From positions 384,193-448,192 of the forward strand of contig MU128916.1 in the NCBI GenBank assembly GCA_014904985.1: a stretch of 64,000 nt of DNA, in the 5' to 3' direction. Shown in pieces: positions 36,401-46,662 of the stretch. A program made the position numbers and the translations under genes. Source of the stretch: Hydnum rufescens UP504. Its lineage: Eukaryota; Basidiomycota; Agaricomycetes; Cantharellales; Hydnaceae. Within the stretch, counting starts at the first letter, position 1. The number at the start of each line of letters is the position of its first letter. The notes beneath the pieces were generated by a model. It saw nothing but the letters and a program-made list of their open reading frames with translations, was not told the DNA's origin and did not search any database.

Positions 36401-37992
36401 TGTTAGGGTTCGCTTCCCCGATCCTTGCGTGAAACACCCCAGAGACACTGGAGATGGATAAAGTCTGGAGCTATCCAACGGATCCCCCGGGGAGGGGTGG
36501 GCGGCCTCTTTGACAACCTCGTGGCGTGAAATAATCGCGCTCACATGGTGATGTGGCCTGGTTCAAAGATTTCGTACGAATGTGCCAACTAGAGCACCAG
36601 GAGTGGGGGCCAAAAGCCCCCCCAACCCGTCTTTCATCAGCATTTCATGATTTGGGTCATTCCGAAATCTTCAAGGGGTTATAGAAAGAGACTGCCCCCG
36701 AGAAACAATGTACAGCCTTTCAGTTGGTAATGCCTGACGATATACTCACCGCATCGACTTTGCAGCCACGCAAGAAATTCTACTGTAGGCAAACGGGCGG
36801 TAGTGATTCGTCGCCTTTGAAGGGAATCGTATAGAAAATGGTGCGACGGTCTATGAGAGGATACAAGTCATGGACAACCTCAACAGATGGGTCAGTATGT
36901 GCCATATTCGTTCCCATTGACATTGGAACGAAAGATGGTGCGAAGATGTGAGGCTGCGAACAATTTGCCGCTTGACTTCGTCTGTCTCCGTAGCAACCTG
37001 CATAGGGAAGGTATACGAAGACTCAGAGGACAAGCGTGGATCGCTGTCGGGCAGATAGGGATAATGTGGCTGAGTGTCACAATGCTGTGACGACTGAAAT
37101 TTGGATGAGGTTCGTCTGAGGGGTTCGATAGGAATGACTGGCTTCCACTCTGGTCTCCGATCCCGTGGATGGAGAAGGCTCTAGACCCAGAGCAGGGAAG
37201 GATCCAGGATGGACTGCCCGGGTGAGAAACAGGAGGAAGTAGCTGGGGATCATTTGACGGGGCAGACGAGTCTCAGGATGGTGAAGGTAGCTGTGGGAAG
37301 GACGCATTGAAAGAGAACCACCGAAGAGATCGTGTGTTAGGGTTTCGTTCCCCGATCCTTGCTGAAACACCCCAGAGGCACTGGGAGATGGATAAAGTCT
37401 GGAGCTATCCAACGATCCCCCGGGAGGGGTGGGTGGCCTCTTTGACAACCCTGTGCGTGAAATAATCGCGCTCACATCTGGTGTCGTGTCCGGAGGGGAT
37501 TGCGTGCTGGAGGGGGTTGCGGGACTTGTTCCAACATCATTGGAAAACCGCTTTTGTGAACGACGAGGGTGGATCGAGGAGAGAGGCTCAAGATCAGGGT
37601 GGGTGTGGACTCGAGGATGGCGATCGGGGCCACGCCGTCTTGGTTCATCGTCATAGTCGCACTTTGGACTCCTTCGCCTGATGCATGTGGAGCAGACTGG
37701 GTGGGCCCCATCGCATTTTATTTTACGAGAACGACTAAGAAATTTGACTTAGGATGGAGCCACCGAGGGGCGCATGGAATAGGACGAAGAACTGCACACC
37801 ATTGGTGACAAGCCAAATAAACGCGACGTCTATCTTTTCCAGCTTCCTTGGCAGGATCCATATTGGGTATATTTGGAGCTGGAGAAGAAGGGGAAGGTCG
37901 TTCACTGCTCACGTCACCGCCCAATGTATCGTCGAAGTCGGAAAAATGGAGAACAGCGAATTGTCATCAGAATACTGATCAGTGTCCTTCAT
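33463..37992 (-). pseudogene. Zn(II)2Cys6 transcription factor, unit 7 (internal duplication)
   Basis: Exon 1 (ATG 37992 or 37861) and the zinc cluster (CDGAHPVCSTCIRRRSPKC) are normal. The gene is then interrupted by a direct duplication of about 938 bp covering part of exon 2 to exon 4 (35619-36557 and 36558 to about 37494), so exon 4 sequence runs into a second exon 2. The frame also shifts near 37262 (after HPETRLP). The 3' half (exons 5-15) is almost identical to unit 9, including NVMQGF-type C-terminal residues, and ends at TAG 33463-33465. No functional protein is expected as written. Confidence 0.7.
35619..37494. repeat. Direct ~938 bp duplication inside unit 7
   Basis: 'ctggttcaagatttcgtacg' at 35619 recurs at 36558, and both copies proceed through linker exon 2. 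The junction 'gtgatgtggc' to 'ctggttcaaag' joins exon 2 to exon 4 backwards. The two halves differ by many single-base indels. Unit 8a, otherwise the same sequence, lacks this duplication. Confidence 0.7.
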
Positions 37993-39149
37993 GCTCTGAA
38001 CTGAAATTTGATGTCCGAGGTCGAACAGTAGTTTGGGGACATGTCCAACGTAGTGGACGAGTGGTGCTGAAAACTGCTGACCCAGTATTAACCGACACTT
38101 CAGACACGAGCGCAGTTCCTGGTGGCTTAGCTACGCGCAACTGAATTAGTAGCCGGCTGCATAAGCTCGACAATCATTTCACATATACATGTGGAAAAGG
38201 CGTACAGTATGTGGAATCCAGAGCACTGGCTGAGCCCAAGAAATCCATCAGTAGCAAAGCTAGACTCACCGGCTTATGCTGAACTGCGGAACGTCAACGC
38301 AACCTAAGAAATTCCAAAATTCCTTCTTGTGAAAAGACGTGCGGGGCGTCTAAATTTTTGTTCCACCCACCGGTCATTTACATCCGCAATGAGCACCGCC
38401 CACAATTTGATTGCCATTTTAAGAGGATCGAGAAATATTCGAGACGCTACGCTTCCCAGGAACTGCACATGGACATATGTGGGCTGTAAAGTGCCAGGTC
38501 TACCTAGAAGAGAATTTCAGCAACGTTTCAGAAAAAAATTATGTGAAAAAGAACCCCCGCACGATCTTTCAAAACCGAGCCCTGAGACCCTGACTGCGCC
38601 GTGACATCGCCCCATCGATATCAGTACCGCCCCCAAATTGTCACCGACTTCGTAGCCAAGATGGAAGACGCCGAGGGAAAGACTTTCTACTATGAACCAT
38701 ACTCATTTGAGGCGGCATCAGGGATTCCTTGTGCTAGGACTCATTCACGATGACAACGAGCTCTGGCTGAACGACCCCCAAGTCTTTGTAGTTTGGTGAT
38801 AAAGCGTCAAAACATGCGAAAGTACCCTCGATTAGATACAAAAGTTGGCTGCGTTGAAGGAAACCATTGATGAAACGCACCGGGGAGCGTTTGCTACTCT
38901 GAAAGACTTGATCCGCCAGCAAACCTAAACCGTCATGATCATCCACTGTCGGCGGATCAATAGAACACATCGAATATATATTGAAACGCAGACGAAGAGA
39001 AGAAAGGTTGCAGGAATTGCAAGGATTACATAATATTATACCAATTACAGTAGGAATGGAAGAGACTACGAATGCGAGCAAATGGAGGAATATGGATATC
39101 TGCATCCATGAGCACGCACATACAACGTCGGGAAAACCCTAAAAGAGAT
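37993..39149. other. Upstream flank of unit 7 and unassigned sequence
   Basis: 37993 to about 38760 is upstream flank, including 'gactgcgccgtgacatcgcc' near 38594. It is the pre-insertion version of the site that carries a Tc1/mariner element at 54.3 and 60.4 kb ('gattgccattttaagagg', uninterrupted). From 38760 to 39149 there are open minus-strand frames without a recognised family, possibly the tail of the ManC locus. Confidence 0.45.
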
Positions 39150-40634
39150 TCTTATATAACCGGCGCCGCCCAGGAGCCTGGCGATCCTCACCCCCTGCGA
39201 TCGTGCGCGGGTGGTGACTAAGAGCACGTCGGGCACGCCAACAATGACAAGATCGTCCACCCCCAGGCAAGCTACCAAACGATTGGCAGCAGGAACAACG
39301 ATGCCTCCAGCAACTTGTTCCAATAGAACTGTAAGCATCCATCCTATCAGAATAGTTCGATGAAACAACCCATCCACAGAAGCACCGTCGGGTTGCCTAA
39401 TATGCGCGTTTAGTTATGTTCCGCGGAAGAAACTCGCTTAGCGAGCCAAAATCTCCAACATCATCCCAACCTATGAAAAGGGCTGTTAAAAGCAAGACTC
39501 TCTGGAAGGAGCTTAGCAATGCACCGTATGTTGCTGGAATAACGGCGACCTTGCCGGCGACAGCAGCAGGCTTAGCCACCGCATTATCAATCGCAAAGGC
39601 CAAATATCGGGAAGCGCAATATCCCTCTTTTTTCATCCTCCCAAACGTCTGCGATTTTCTCCAATGCTGCATGAAGTTCGGGGGCATGCTCGCGGAGTAG
39701 ATCAACAGGCATTTGGGCTTTTACAACGAACGTTCCGCCATTCCAGCGGCAATTTCCCGTCGAGAGATATTGTGACGCAGTCCTGCCATCAGGCTTTTCC
39801 TTGAATTGGGAAACGCGGCATGCATTGGGAGCCTCTTTGAGACCGAGGAACTCTTATAGTTGAATGTATCGGAAGCCGGTCGCAGGGTGCGAAGGAGCGA
39901 CACCAATTGTGACAAGGTAATCGTGCCCTGCAGTCACCACGGCGTCTGTCACAGCGGTGAGGATGGCTTCATCTCCAGATATCAATGTTAAGAGTGGATG
40001 TCTCTTAGCTAGAAACACTTATTATTGTCGAGCGATATGCTCGTATTTATATACAAAATGTAATACTAGAATGTTCATTTAAGTCCGTACTCCACTGCGC
40101 TGGCTAATTTAGCTGTGTTCCGATGTTTCCGGAATGTTTCCGATTTATTTCCTTATCGGGATGTGCTCCATCCAATAATCAAGTGATCGGCAGCGAATGA
40201 GCCCGTGATGACCGCAGGATCATGGCGAGCGAGGACGAGTGTAAGGGGCCAATGGCGGCAACAAAATCTTTTAGGCTCGGCTCGCCCAGGAGATTGCAGT
40301 GTTGGAGTTCCGGAAGTTGTGATTGTACACCCACAGCATACGCCTGACCCGTGACGATCATTAGATGGCTGGGGGTGCACAAGGGAAACAAACAGCGCCA
40401 AGCTGCTTGAATGAGTGACCGACCAGACTATGTGAGGTTGAGGAGGAATTTTGGGTGCCCTTCGCATGAAAGCGGCCATAGATGAGAACCAAACCCTCCG
40501 GTGGGAACAACTACCCAGAAACCGTTAAGCTCACGACTAACGTTATATACATCATTTCCGCCATTCGGCCGTGGACTCGGGATCCACATATCGGGGGGTG
40601 CAGTGGGGCCAAATAGAGGCCCACTCTTGCTCAA
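39150..40634 (-). pseudogene. ManC-type mannose-1-phosphate guanylyltransferase, decayed
   Basis: Family role: makes GDP-mannose from mannose-1-phosphate and GTP. Recognisable blocks in order on the minus strand are the nucleotide-binding start GFWVVVPTGGFGSHLWPLS, then VTGQAYAVGVQSQLPEL, NLLGEPSLKDFVAAIG, DPAVITGSFAADHLI, HDYLVTIGVAPSHPATGFRY, QFKEKPDGRTASQYLSTG, WDDVGDFGSL and GGIVVPAANRLVACLGVDDL. A 54 bp GT-AG intron separates PATYG from WDDVGDF. The signature GxGxRLWPLSR has lost both Arg (now His and Cys). There is an in-frame TAG (40430-40428), a frameshift near 40253 and a TAA after GFRYIQL (about 39859). The sequence resembles actinobacterial ManC rather than the usual fungal enzyme, from memory; a search is needed. 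Confidence 0.72.
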
Positions 40635-40684
40635 GTGGCCTGGTGAGGGACTGGAAGGACGAGATGGAGCGAATAACCCTAGCT

Positions 40685-40975
40685 GAGATGGAAGGATAGT
40701 CCCCCCTTGTCGTGAGACTAGGTATATGACTCAGTCTCGTTATGGAGAACTGATATTCTATTAAGGAAGGTTTACCTAGGTATATGACTAGGGAAAGTGG
40801 AGTGAGAATATGTAAAGGAATGTATGGAGAAGCACGGCTCACCTCAGTCTCATTATGGAGAACTGAGGAGAGTCAGATGTTACCAAGAAACTATACTATA
40901 GTCGCAGTGAGGACAGGAAAGGAAATAGGGTAATTACTATATATGGAAGATGTCCACGGGTCTTGATTACCAACA
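40685..40975 (-). mobile_element. Probable Copia 3' LTR
   Basis: Just downstream of the Copia frame (MMGFNGIH then stop) a purine-leaning stretch is followed by TGTTGGTAATCAAGACCC on the minus strand, a typical LTR start. The LTR probably extends to near 40685. It contains two copies of an 'agttctccataa(t/c)gagactga' motif. The other LTR is missing, so the exact end is inferred. Confidence 0.45.
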
Positions 40976-40988
40976 TGCCCACTCAAGG

Positions 40989-42349
40989 CTAGTGGATTCC
41001 ATTGAAACCCATCATGTCTGTGAATGTATAGAATTTGTTGGTGGCAAGAGGCTTAGTGAGAATGTCTGCTGGCTGTTTATCTGTGGGGATGTACTCAAGG
41101 GAAACAATTCCGTCCTCAAGCTTTTTGCGAACAAAATGATGGCTGACTTCGAAATCCTTTGTCCGCTCCGAGAATCTTTCATTCCGCACAATGGCAATTG
41201 CCGACTGATTATTGATATGGATGGTAGTCGGGCTTGTCATTGGGTGGCCCAAGTCACTGAGGAGATTGCGGAACCAAATTGCATCATGTGCGCCTTGTGT
41301 CACTGTGATGTACTCTGCTTCAGTACTTGAAATAATGACACTTGACTGTTTGTGGGAAGTCCAGCCAACAGGAGCACTGCAGAGCAGCCACAGAGTTCCT
41401 GTGATTGAATGGCAATCTGCGGGTCTCCTGCCCAATCTGAGTTGGTGAATCCATGCAGTGTGTCTGACTTTGAGCCATCAAAGGTTAGGCTTGCTCCGGC
41501 AGTCTTGATGAGGTAACGGTAGATCCATTTAAGGGCAGTCAAATGTTCAGGTCCGGGGGTAGATGCATGTCAACTGAGATAGCCAACAGCAAAAGCAAGG
41601 TCGGGTCAAGTACCAATCATTGCATACATAACCGAGCCAAGCATTGACTGATAGAATTGGACATTGGTCGTAGGTATGTCTAATTTCTCAAGTTTCAATT
41701 TTGTAGCCATCGGAGTAGTCACAGGTTGCACATTGGCCATACTGAAGTGCTTGAGTATGTCATGAGTGTAGGAGTCCTGCAAGATTGTGATGGTGCATTG
41801 ATTTTGATCACATACAATCTTGATACTGGTGTACCAATGCAGATCTCCCATATAGTGCATGTCAAAGGTTCCAAGGAGGTCATCTTTGCATGTAGGAAGT
41901 GAGGGTTTTGGGACAGCAAGCATGATATCATTGACGTGGACTCCAAGTATTGCGAGTCCATGCTTATCATGCTGAGTGAAGACAGCATAATCAGATTCTG
42001 TCCTTTTCCACCTGACTTTTCCAAATTCGTTTCTCATCTCTAGGTACCATTCATGCACGGCGTGTTTAAGTCCATAGAGGCTACACAGTAACTGCCAAAC
42101 CATGCCAGGCTTTGGTGGAGTGAAGCCATTAGGAGCTTCCATGTAGATGAGTTCTTTAAGTACAGGGTTGAGAAAGGCTGATTTTACATTGAAATGAACA
42201 AGTTTGAGGTCATGTTTGGCAGCAAGTGCAAGGATTACTAGGAAGGACTGTTTCCAGATCATCGGGGCATATGTCTCAAAGAAGTCTACTCTGGGAACTT
42301 CAGTATAGCCCTTTGCTACAACACGAGCTCGATCACCTTGGTCAGTCAT
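40989..42349 (-). pseudogene. Copia reverse transcriptase / RNase H remnant
   Basis: 5'-truncated Ty1/Copia polyprotein: RARVVAKGYTEV, then palm motif HFNVKSAFLN, then GVHVNDIMLA, then PMATKLKLEKL, then RNase H blocks GFTNSDWAGDP, SSTEAEYITV, HINNQSAIAI and DKQPADILTKPLA. The two RT catalytic aspartates (normally DVKSAFLN and VDD) and two RNase H aspartates are Asn. In-frame TGA codons at 41608-41606 and 41572-41570 stand where Arg CGA is expected (IGT-x-PDLAF, YLS-x-HAS). A frameshift lies between about 41435 and 41300. The element is dead. It sits between ManC and unit 8a, its left side fused to exon 8 of unit 8a. Confidence 0.85.
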
Positions 42350-42389
42350 CTAAGCCTACCTAGTTAGGTACCACTTTTGGGGCAGATAA

Positions 42390-44606
42390 TAGGGCACGCC
42401 AGGGAGTGCACACTGTTAGGTCTAAATGTTCGCATTATCATTCTTTGTCCAAATCGAGGAAACCAAAGGCCCAAGATGAGACTGTCGAGAAGTTTAAGAG
42501 AGCCGAATCGCGCACGACTCTTCAAGTGTGCAGGGTGACAGGGCACGCTCGAAGATCACAAGGGAGTAGAAAAGATATAGAATTAGATATGATCTGCTGG
42601 TCCAATAGATTTCTTTTGATGTTGAAACGGACCAGAGCCGCCTGTGCGAGGTCAGCAGTAATCCATCCAGAGTTCAGGGACAAATCGAATATGACATTGC
42701 CGCTAGATCTCGTAGCTCCACTACAACGTTGTTCGGGTCAACATTCGGTATTGACACACGAATGGGAAACTCACAAGCTTTGAGTCTCCCTCTTTTGGCC
42801 CAACCCATATCCACTACTTTGCAATAGATCGACAGCGCAAGCATGGCAAGTACGAGTGATTGGTGTAATACTCCCGTTGACTAGGTGGTGAAAAGTGGAG
42901 AAAATAATGGGACGTTGGATGCTGGAAAGAAAATATTTGGAGCCACACGTCCTCCAAATGGAATACAGCAGAACAGCGCACAATGCAATTAAGGAATTGG
43001 AGACTCGGAAACTCCAAAGCCAGAAAAATTCAGCCCAAATATAAAAGAAATAGGAGCAAGAGGACCAACAGATGTACAAGGTTTCCACAATACGATTTGG
43101 AGCATGAGCTCTGGACCCACCATAGTATCTCACCAAGCTCTCCCACCACATCTGGCGAATGAACTCCACAGAAGGCTGGTTCAAGATTTCGTACGAATGT
43201 GCCACTAGAGCACCAGGAGTGGGGGCCCAAAAGCCCCCCCAACCCGGCTTCATCAGCATCTTCATGACTTTGGTGGTCATTTCCGAAATCTTCCAAGGGG
43301 TTATAGAAGAGACTGCCCCCGAGAACAATGTATCAGCCTTTCAGTTTGTAATGCCTTGACGATATACTCACCGCATGCGACTTGCAGCCATCGCAAGAAA
43401 TTCGTACTGTAGCAAACGGCGGTATGTGATCGTCGCCTTTGAAGGGAATCGTATAGAAAATGGTGAGACCGTCGCTATGAGACGATACAAGCCATGGACA
43501 TACCTCAACAGATGGGTCAGTATGTGCCACATTCGTTCCCATTGCCATTGGGAACGAAGATGGTGCGAAGATGTAAGGACTGCGAACAATTTCCTGTTCG
43601 ACTTCCTCTTTCTCCGTAGCCACCTGCATAGGGAAGGTATGCGAAGACTCAGAGGACGAGCGTGGATCGCTGTCTGACAGATAGGGATAATGCAGCTGAG
43701 TTGGTCAACAATGCTTGCGACGACTGAAATTTTGGATGAGTTTCGTACTGAGGGTCCGATAGGAATGACTGGCTCCACTCTGGGTCTCCGACCCCCGTGG
43801 ATGGAATGAAGGCTCTAGACCCAGAGCAGGGAAGGATCCAGGACGGCCACGGGTGAGAAACAGGAGGAAGTAAGCGGGGGATCATGACGTAGGCAGACGA
43901 GTCTCAGGATGGTGAAGGTAGCTGTGGGAAGGACGCATTTGAAAGAAGAACCACCGAAGAGACGTGTGTTAGGGTTCGTTCCCCGATCCTTGCTGAAACA
44001 CCCAGAGACACTGGAGATGGATAAAGTCTTGGAGCTATCCAACGATCCCCCGGGGAGGGGTGGGCGCCTCTTTGACAACCGTGCGTGAAATAATCGCGCT
44101 CACATGGTGATGTGGCGAGGGGATTGCGTGCTGGAGGGGGTTGCGTGGACTTGTTCCAACATCATTGAAAACGCTTTGTGAACGGACGAGGTGGATGAGG
44201 AGAGGAGGCTCAAGATCGGGGTGGAGTGTGGACTCAGAGGATGCGATCGGGGCCACGCGTCTTGGTTCATCGTCATTAGTCGCACTTGGACTGCCTTCGT
44301 CTGATGCATGTGGGAGCAGACTGGGTGGGCCCATCGCATTTTATTTACGAGAACGACTAAGGAAAAATTCTGACTTTAGGATGGGCCACCGATGGGGCAT
44401 GGAATAGGGACGAAGAACTGCACACCATTGGTGACAAGCCAAATTAACGCGACGTCTCTCTTTTCCAGCTTCCTGGCAGGATCCATATGGTTATAATTTG
44501 GAGCTGGAGAAGAGGGGGAAGGCCGTTCACTGCTCCACGTCACCGCCAATGCACCGTCGAAGTCGGAAAAACGGAGAACAGCGGAATTGTCACAGTTGTC
44601 CTTCAT
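42390..44606 (-). pseudogene. Zn(II)2Cys6 transcription factor, unit 8a (3'-truncated, many indels)
   Basis: Covers exon 8 (from TFRPNSVHSLA backward) to exon 1 and is nearly the same sequence as unit 7 without its internal duplication. Single-base insertions and deletions occur every few tens of bases, hitting exons 1, 2, 4, 6 and 7. The MDP exon is already out of frame (ATG GAT CCT GCC AGG). The 3' exons are absent; exon 8 is fused to the Copia fragment. Treat as a low-quality or decayed copy. Confidence 0.6.
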
Positions 44607-45744
44607 GCTCTGAACTTGAATTGATGTCCGAGGTGAACAGTAGTTTGGGGCATGGTCCACGTAGTGGACGAGTGTGCTGAAAACTGCTGACCCAGTATTA
44701 ACCGACACTCAGACACGAGCGCAGTTCCTGGTGCTAGGCTACGCGCAAACTGAATTAGTAGCGGCTGCATAAGCTCGACATCATTTCACATATACATGTG
44801 AAAAGGCGTACAGTGGGAATATCCAGAGCCTGGCTGAGCTCAAGAAATCCATCAGTAGCAAAGCCTAGACTCACCGGGCTTATGGCTGAACTGGGAACAT
44901 CAACGCAAACCTAAGAAATTCCCGAAATTCCTTTCTTGTGAAAAGACCGCGGCGTCTAAATTTTTGTTCACCCACCGTCTTTACATCCGCAATGAGCACC
45001 GCCCACCAATATTGATTGCCATTTTAAGAGTTGATTCGAGATATTCGAGACGCTACGGCTTCCCAGGGAACTGAATGGACATATGTGGGCTGTAAAGTGC
45101 CAGGTCTACCAGAAGAAATTTCAGCCAACGTTTCAGAAAAAAATTATTTGAAAAAGGAACCCGCCACCATACCATTTCAAAAACCGAGCCCGAAGACCCC
45201 TGACTGCGCCGTGAATCGCCCCATCGATATCAGTACCGCCCCCAAATTGTACCGACCTTTCGTAGCCAAGATGGAGACGCCGAGGGAAAGATTTTTCTAT
45301 ATGACTCATATGCGCTTCAGGATTCTTTGTCTAGGACTCATTCCACGATACAACGAGCTCTGGCTGAACGCCCACGAGTCTGTTTGTTAGTTTGGTGATA
45401 AAGCGTCAAAACAGCGAAAGTACCCTCGATAGATCCAAAATAAGGTGGCTGCTGAAGAAACCATTGATGAAACGCACCGGGAGCGTTTGCTACTCTGAAA
45501 GGACTGATCCGCCAGCCAAACCTAAAACCGTCATGATCATCCACTGTCGGGGCGGGATCAATAGAACACATCAGAATATTATATTGAAACGTCAGACGAA
45601 GAGAAGAAAGGTTGCAGAATTGCAAGGATTACATAATTATGTATACCAATTACAGTAGAATGGAAGAGACTTACGAATGCGAGCAAATGGAGGAATATTG
45701 GATATCTGCATCATGAGCACGCCACATACAACGTCGGGAAAACC
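44607..45744. other. Upstream flank of unit 8a (duplicate of 37993-39150)
   Basis: Follows the same order as the unit 7 upstream region ('gcataagctcgac', 'gattgccattttaagag', 'gactgcgccgtgaatcgcc'), with frequent one-base differences. No independent gene seen. Confidence 0.5.
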
Positions 45745-46662
45745 CTAAAAGAGATTTCTTATATAACCGGCGCGCCCAGGAGCCTGTGATTCCCACCCCC
45801 TGCTCGTGCGCGGGGGGTGACTAAGAGCACGATCGGGCCGCCAACAATGACAAGATTCGTCCCACCCCCGGCAAGCTAGCAAACGATTGGCAGCAGGACA
45901 CATGCTCCAGGCAACTTGTTCAATAGAACTGTAAGCATCCATCCTATTCAGAATTAGTTCGTATGAAAAACCCATTCCACTGAAGCATCCCGCGGGTTGC
46001 CTAATATGGGTTTAGTTATGTTCCGCGCGAAAAACTCGCTTAGCGAGCCAAAATCTCCAACATCTTCCCAACCTATGAAAAGGGCTGTTAAAAGCATGAC
46101 TCTCTGGAAGGAGCTTAACAAGCCGTATGTGCTGGAATAACGGCGACCTTGCCGGACAGGCACAGCTTAGCCACCGCATTCAATCGCAATCTTAGGCAAC
46201 AGGCCAAATATCGGCAAGCGCAATATCCCTCTTTTTTCATCCTCCCAAACGTCTGCGATTTTCTCCAATGCTGCATGAAGTTCGGGGCATGCTCGCGGAG
46301 TAGATCAACAGGCATTTGGGCTTTTACAACGAACATTCCACCATTCCAGCGGCAATTTCCTGTCAAGAGATATTGTGACGCAGTCCTGCCATCAGGCTTT
46401 TCCTTGAATTGGGAAACGCGGCATGCATTGCGAGCCTCTTTGAGACCGAGGAACTCTTATAGTTGAATGTATCGGAAGCCGGTCGCAGGGTGCGAAGGAG
46501 CGACACCAATTGTGACAAGGTAATCGTGCCGTGCAGTCACCACGGCGTCCGTCACAGCGGGTGAGGATGGCTTCATCTCCAGATATCAATTGTTAAGGAG
46601 TGGATGTCTCTTAGCTAGAAACACTTATTATTGTCGAGCGATATGTCAGGTATTTATATACA
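45745..46662 (-). pseudogene. Second ManC-type fragment
   Basis: Partial copy of the ManC relic containing the middle and C-terminal blocks: QYLSTG-type end read as TGNCRWNGGMFVVKAQ, then DLLREHAP, then GKVAVIPA, then EDVGDFGSLSEF, with the C-terminal part (AANRLLACRG) scrambled by indels. It stops at 46662, where it is fused to exon 9 of unit 8b, so the nucleotide-binding N-terminus is missing. Same orientation and order as at 39.15-40.06 kb. Confidence 0.65.

Larger units (their letters stand above)
34846..46660. repeat. Segmental duplication: unit 7 to ManC repeated
   Basis: About 34846-40065 recurs as 42390-46660 in the same orientation, without the 938 bp internal duplication. The second copy has a very high density of one-base indels relative to units 7 and 9. 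The Copia fragment lies between the two copies. Confidence 0.7.

Noticed and set aside
38734..39105. 123-codon minus-strand ORF downstream of the ManC relic as a gene
   Set aside because: The frame is not kept in the duplicate at 45338-45625, no motif is recognised, and splice sites could not be placed.
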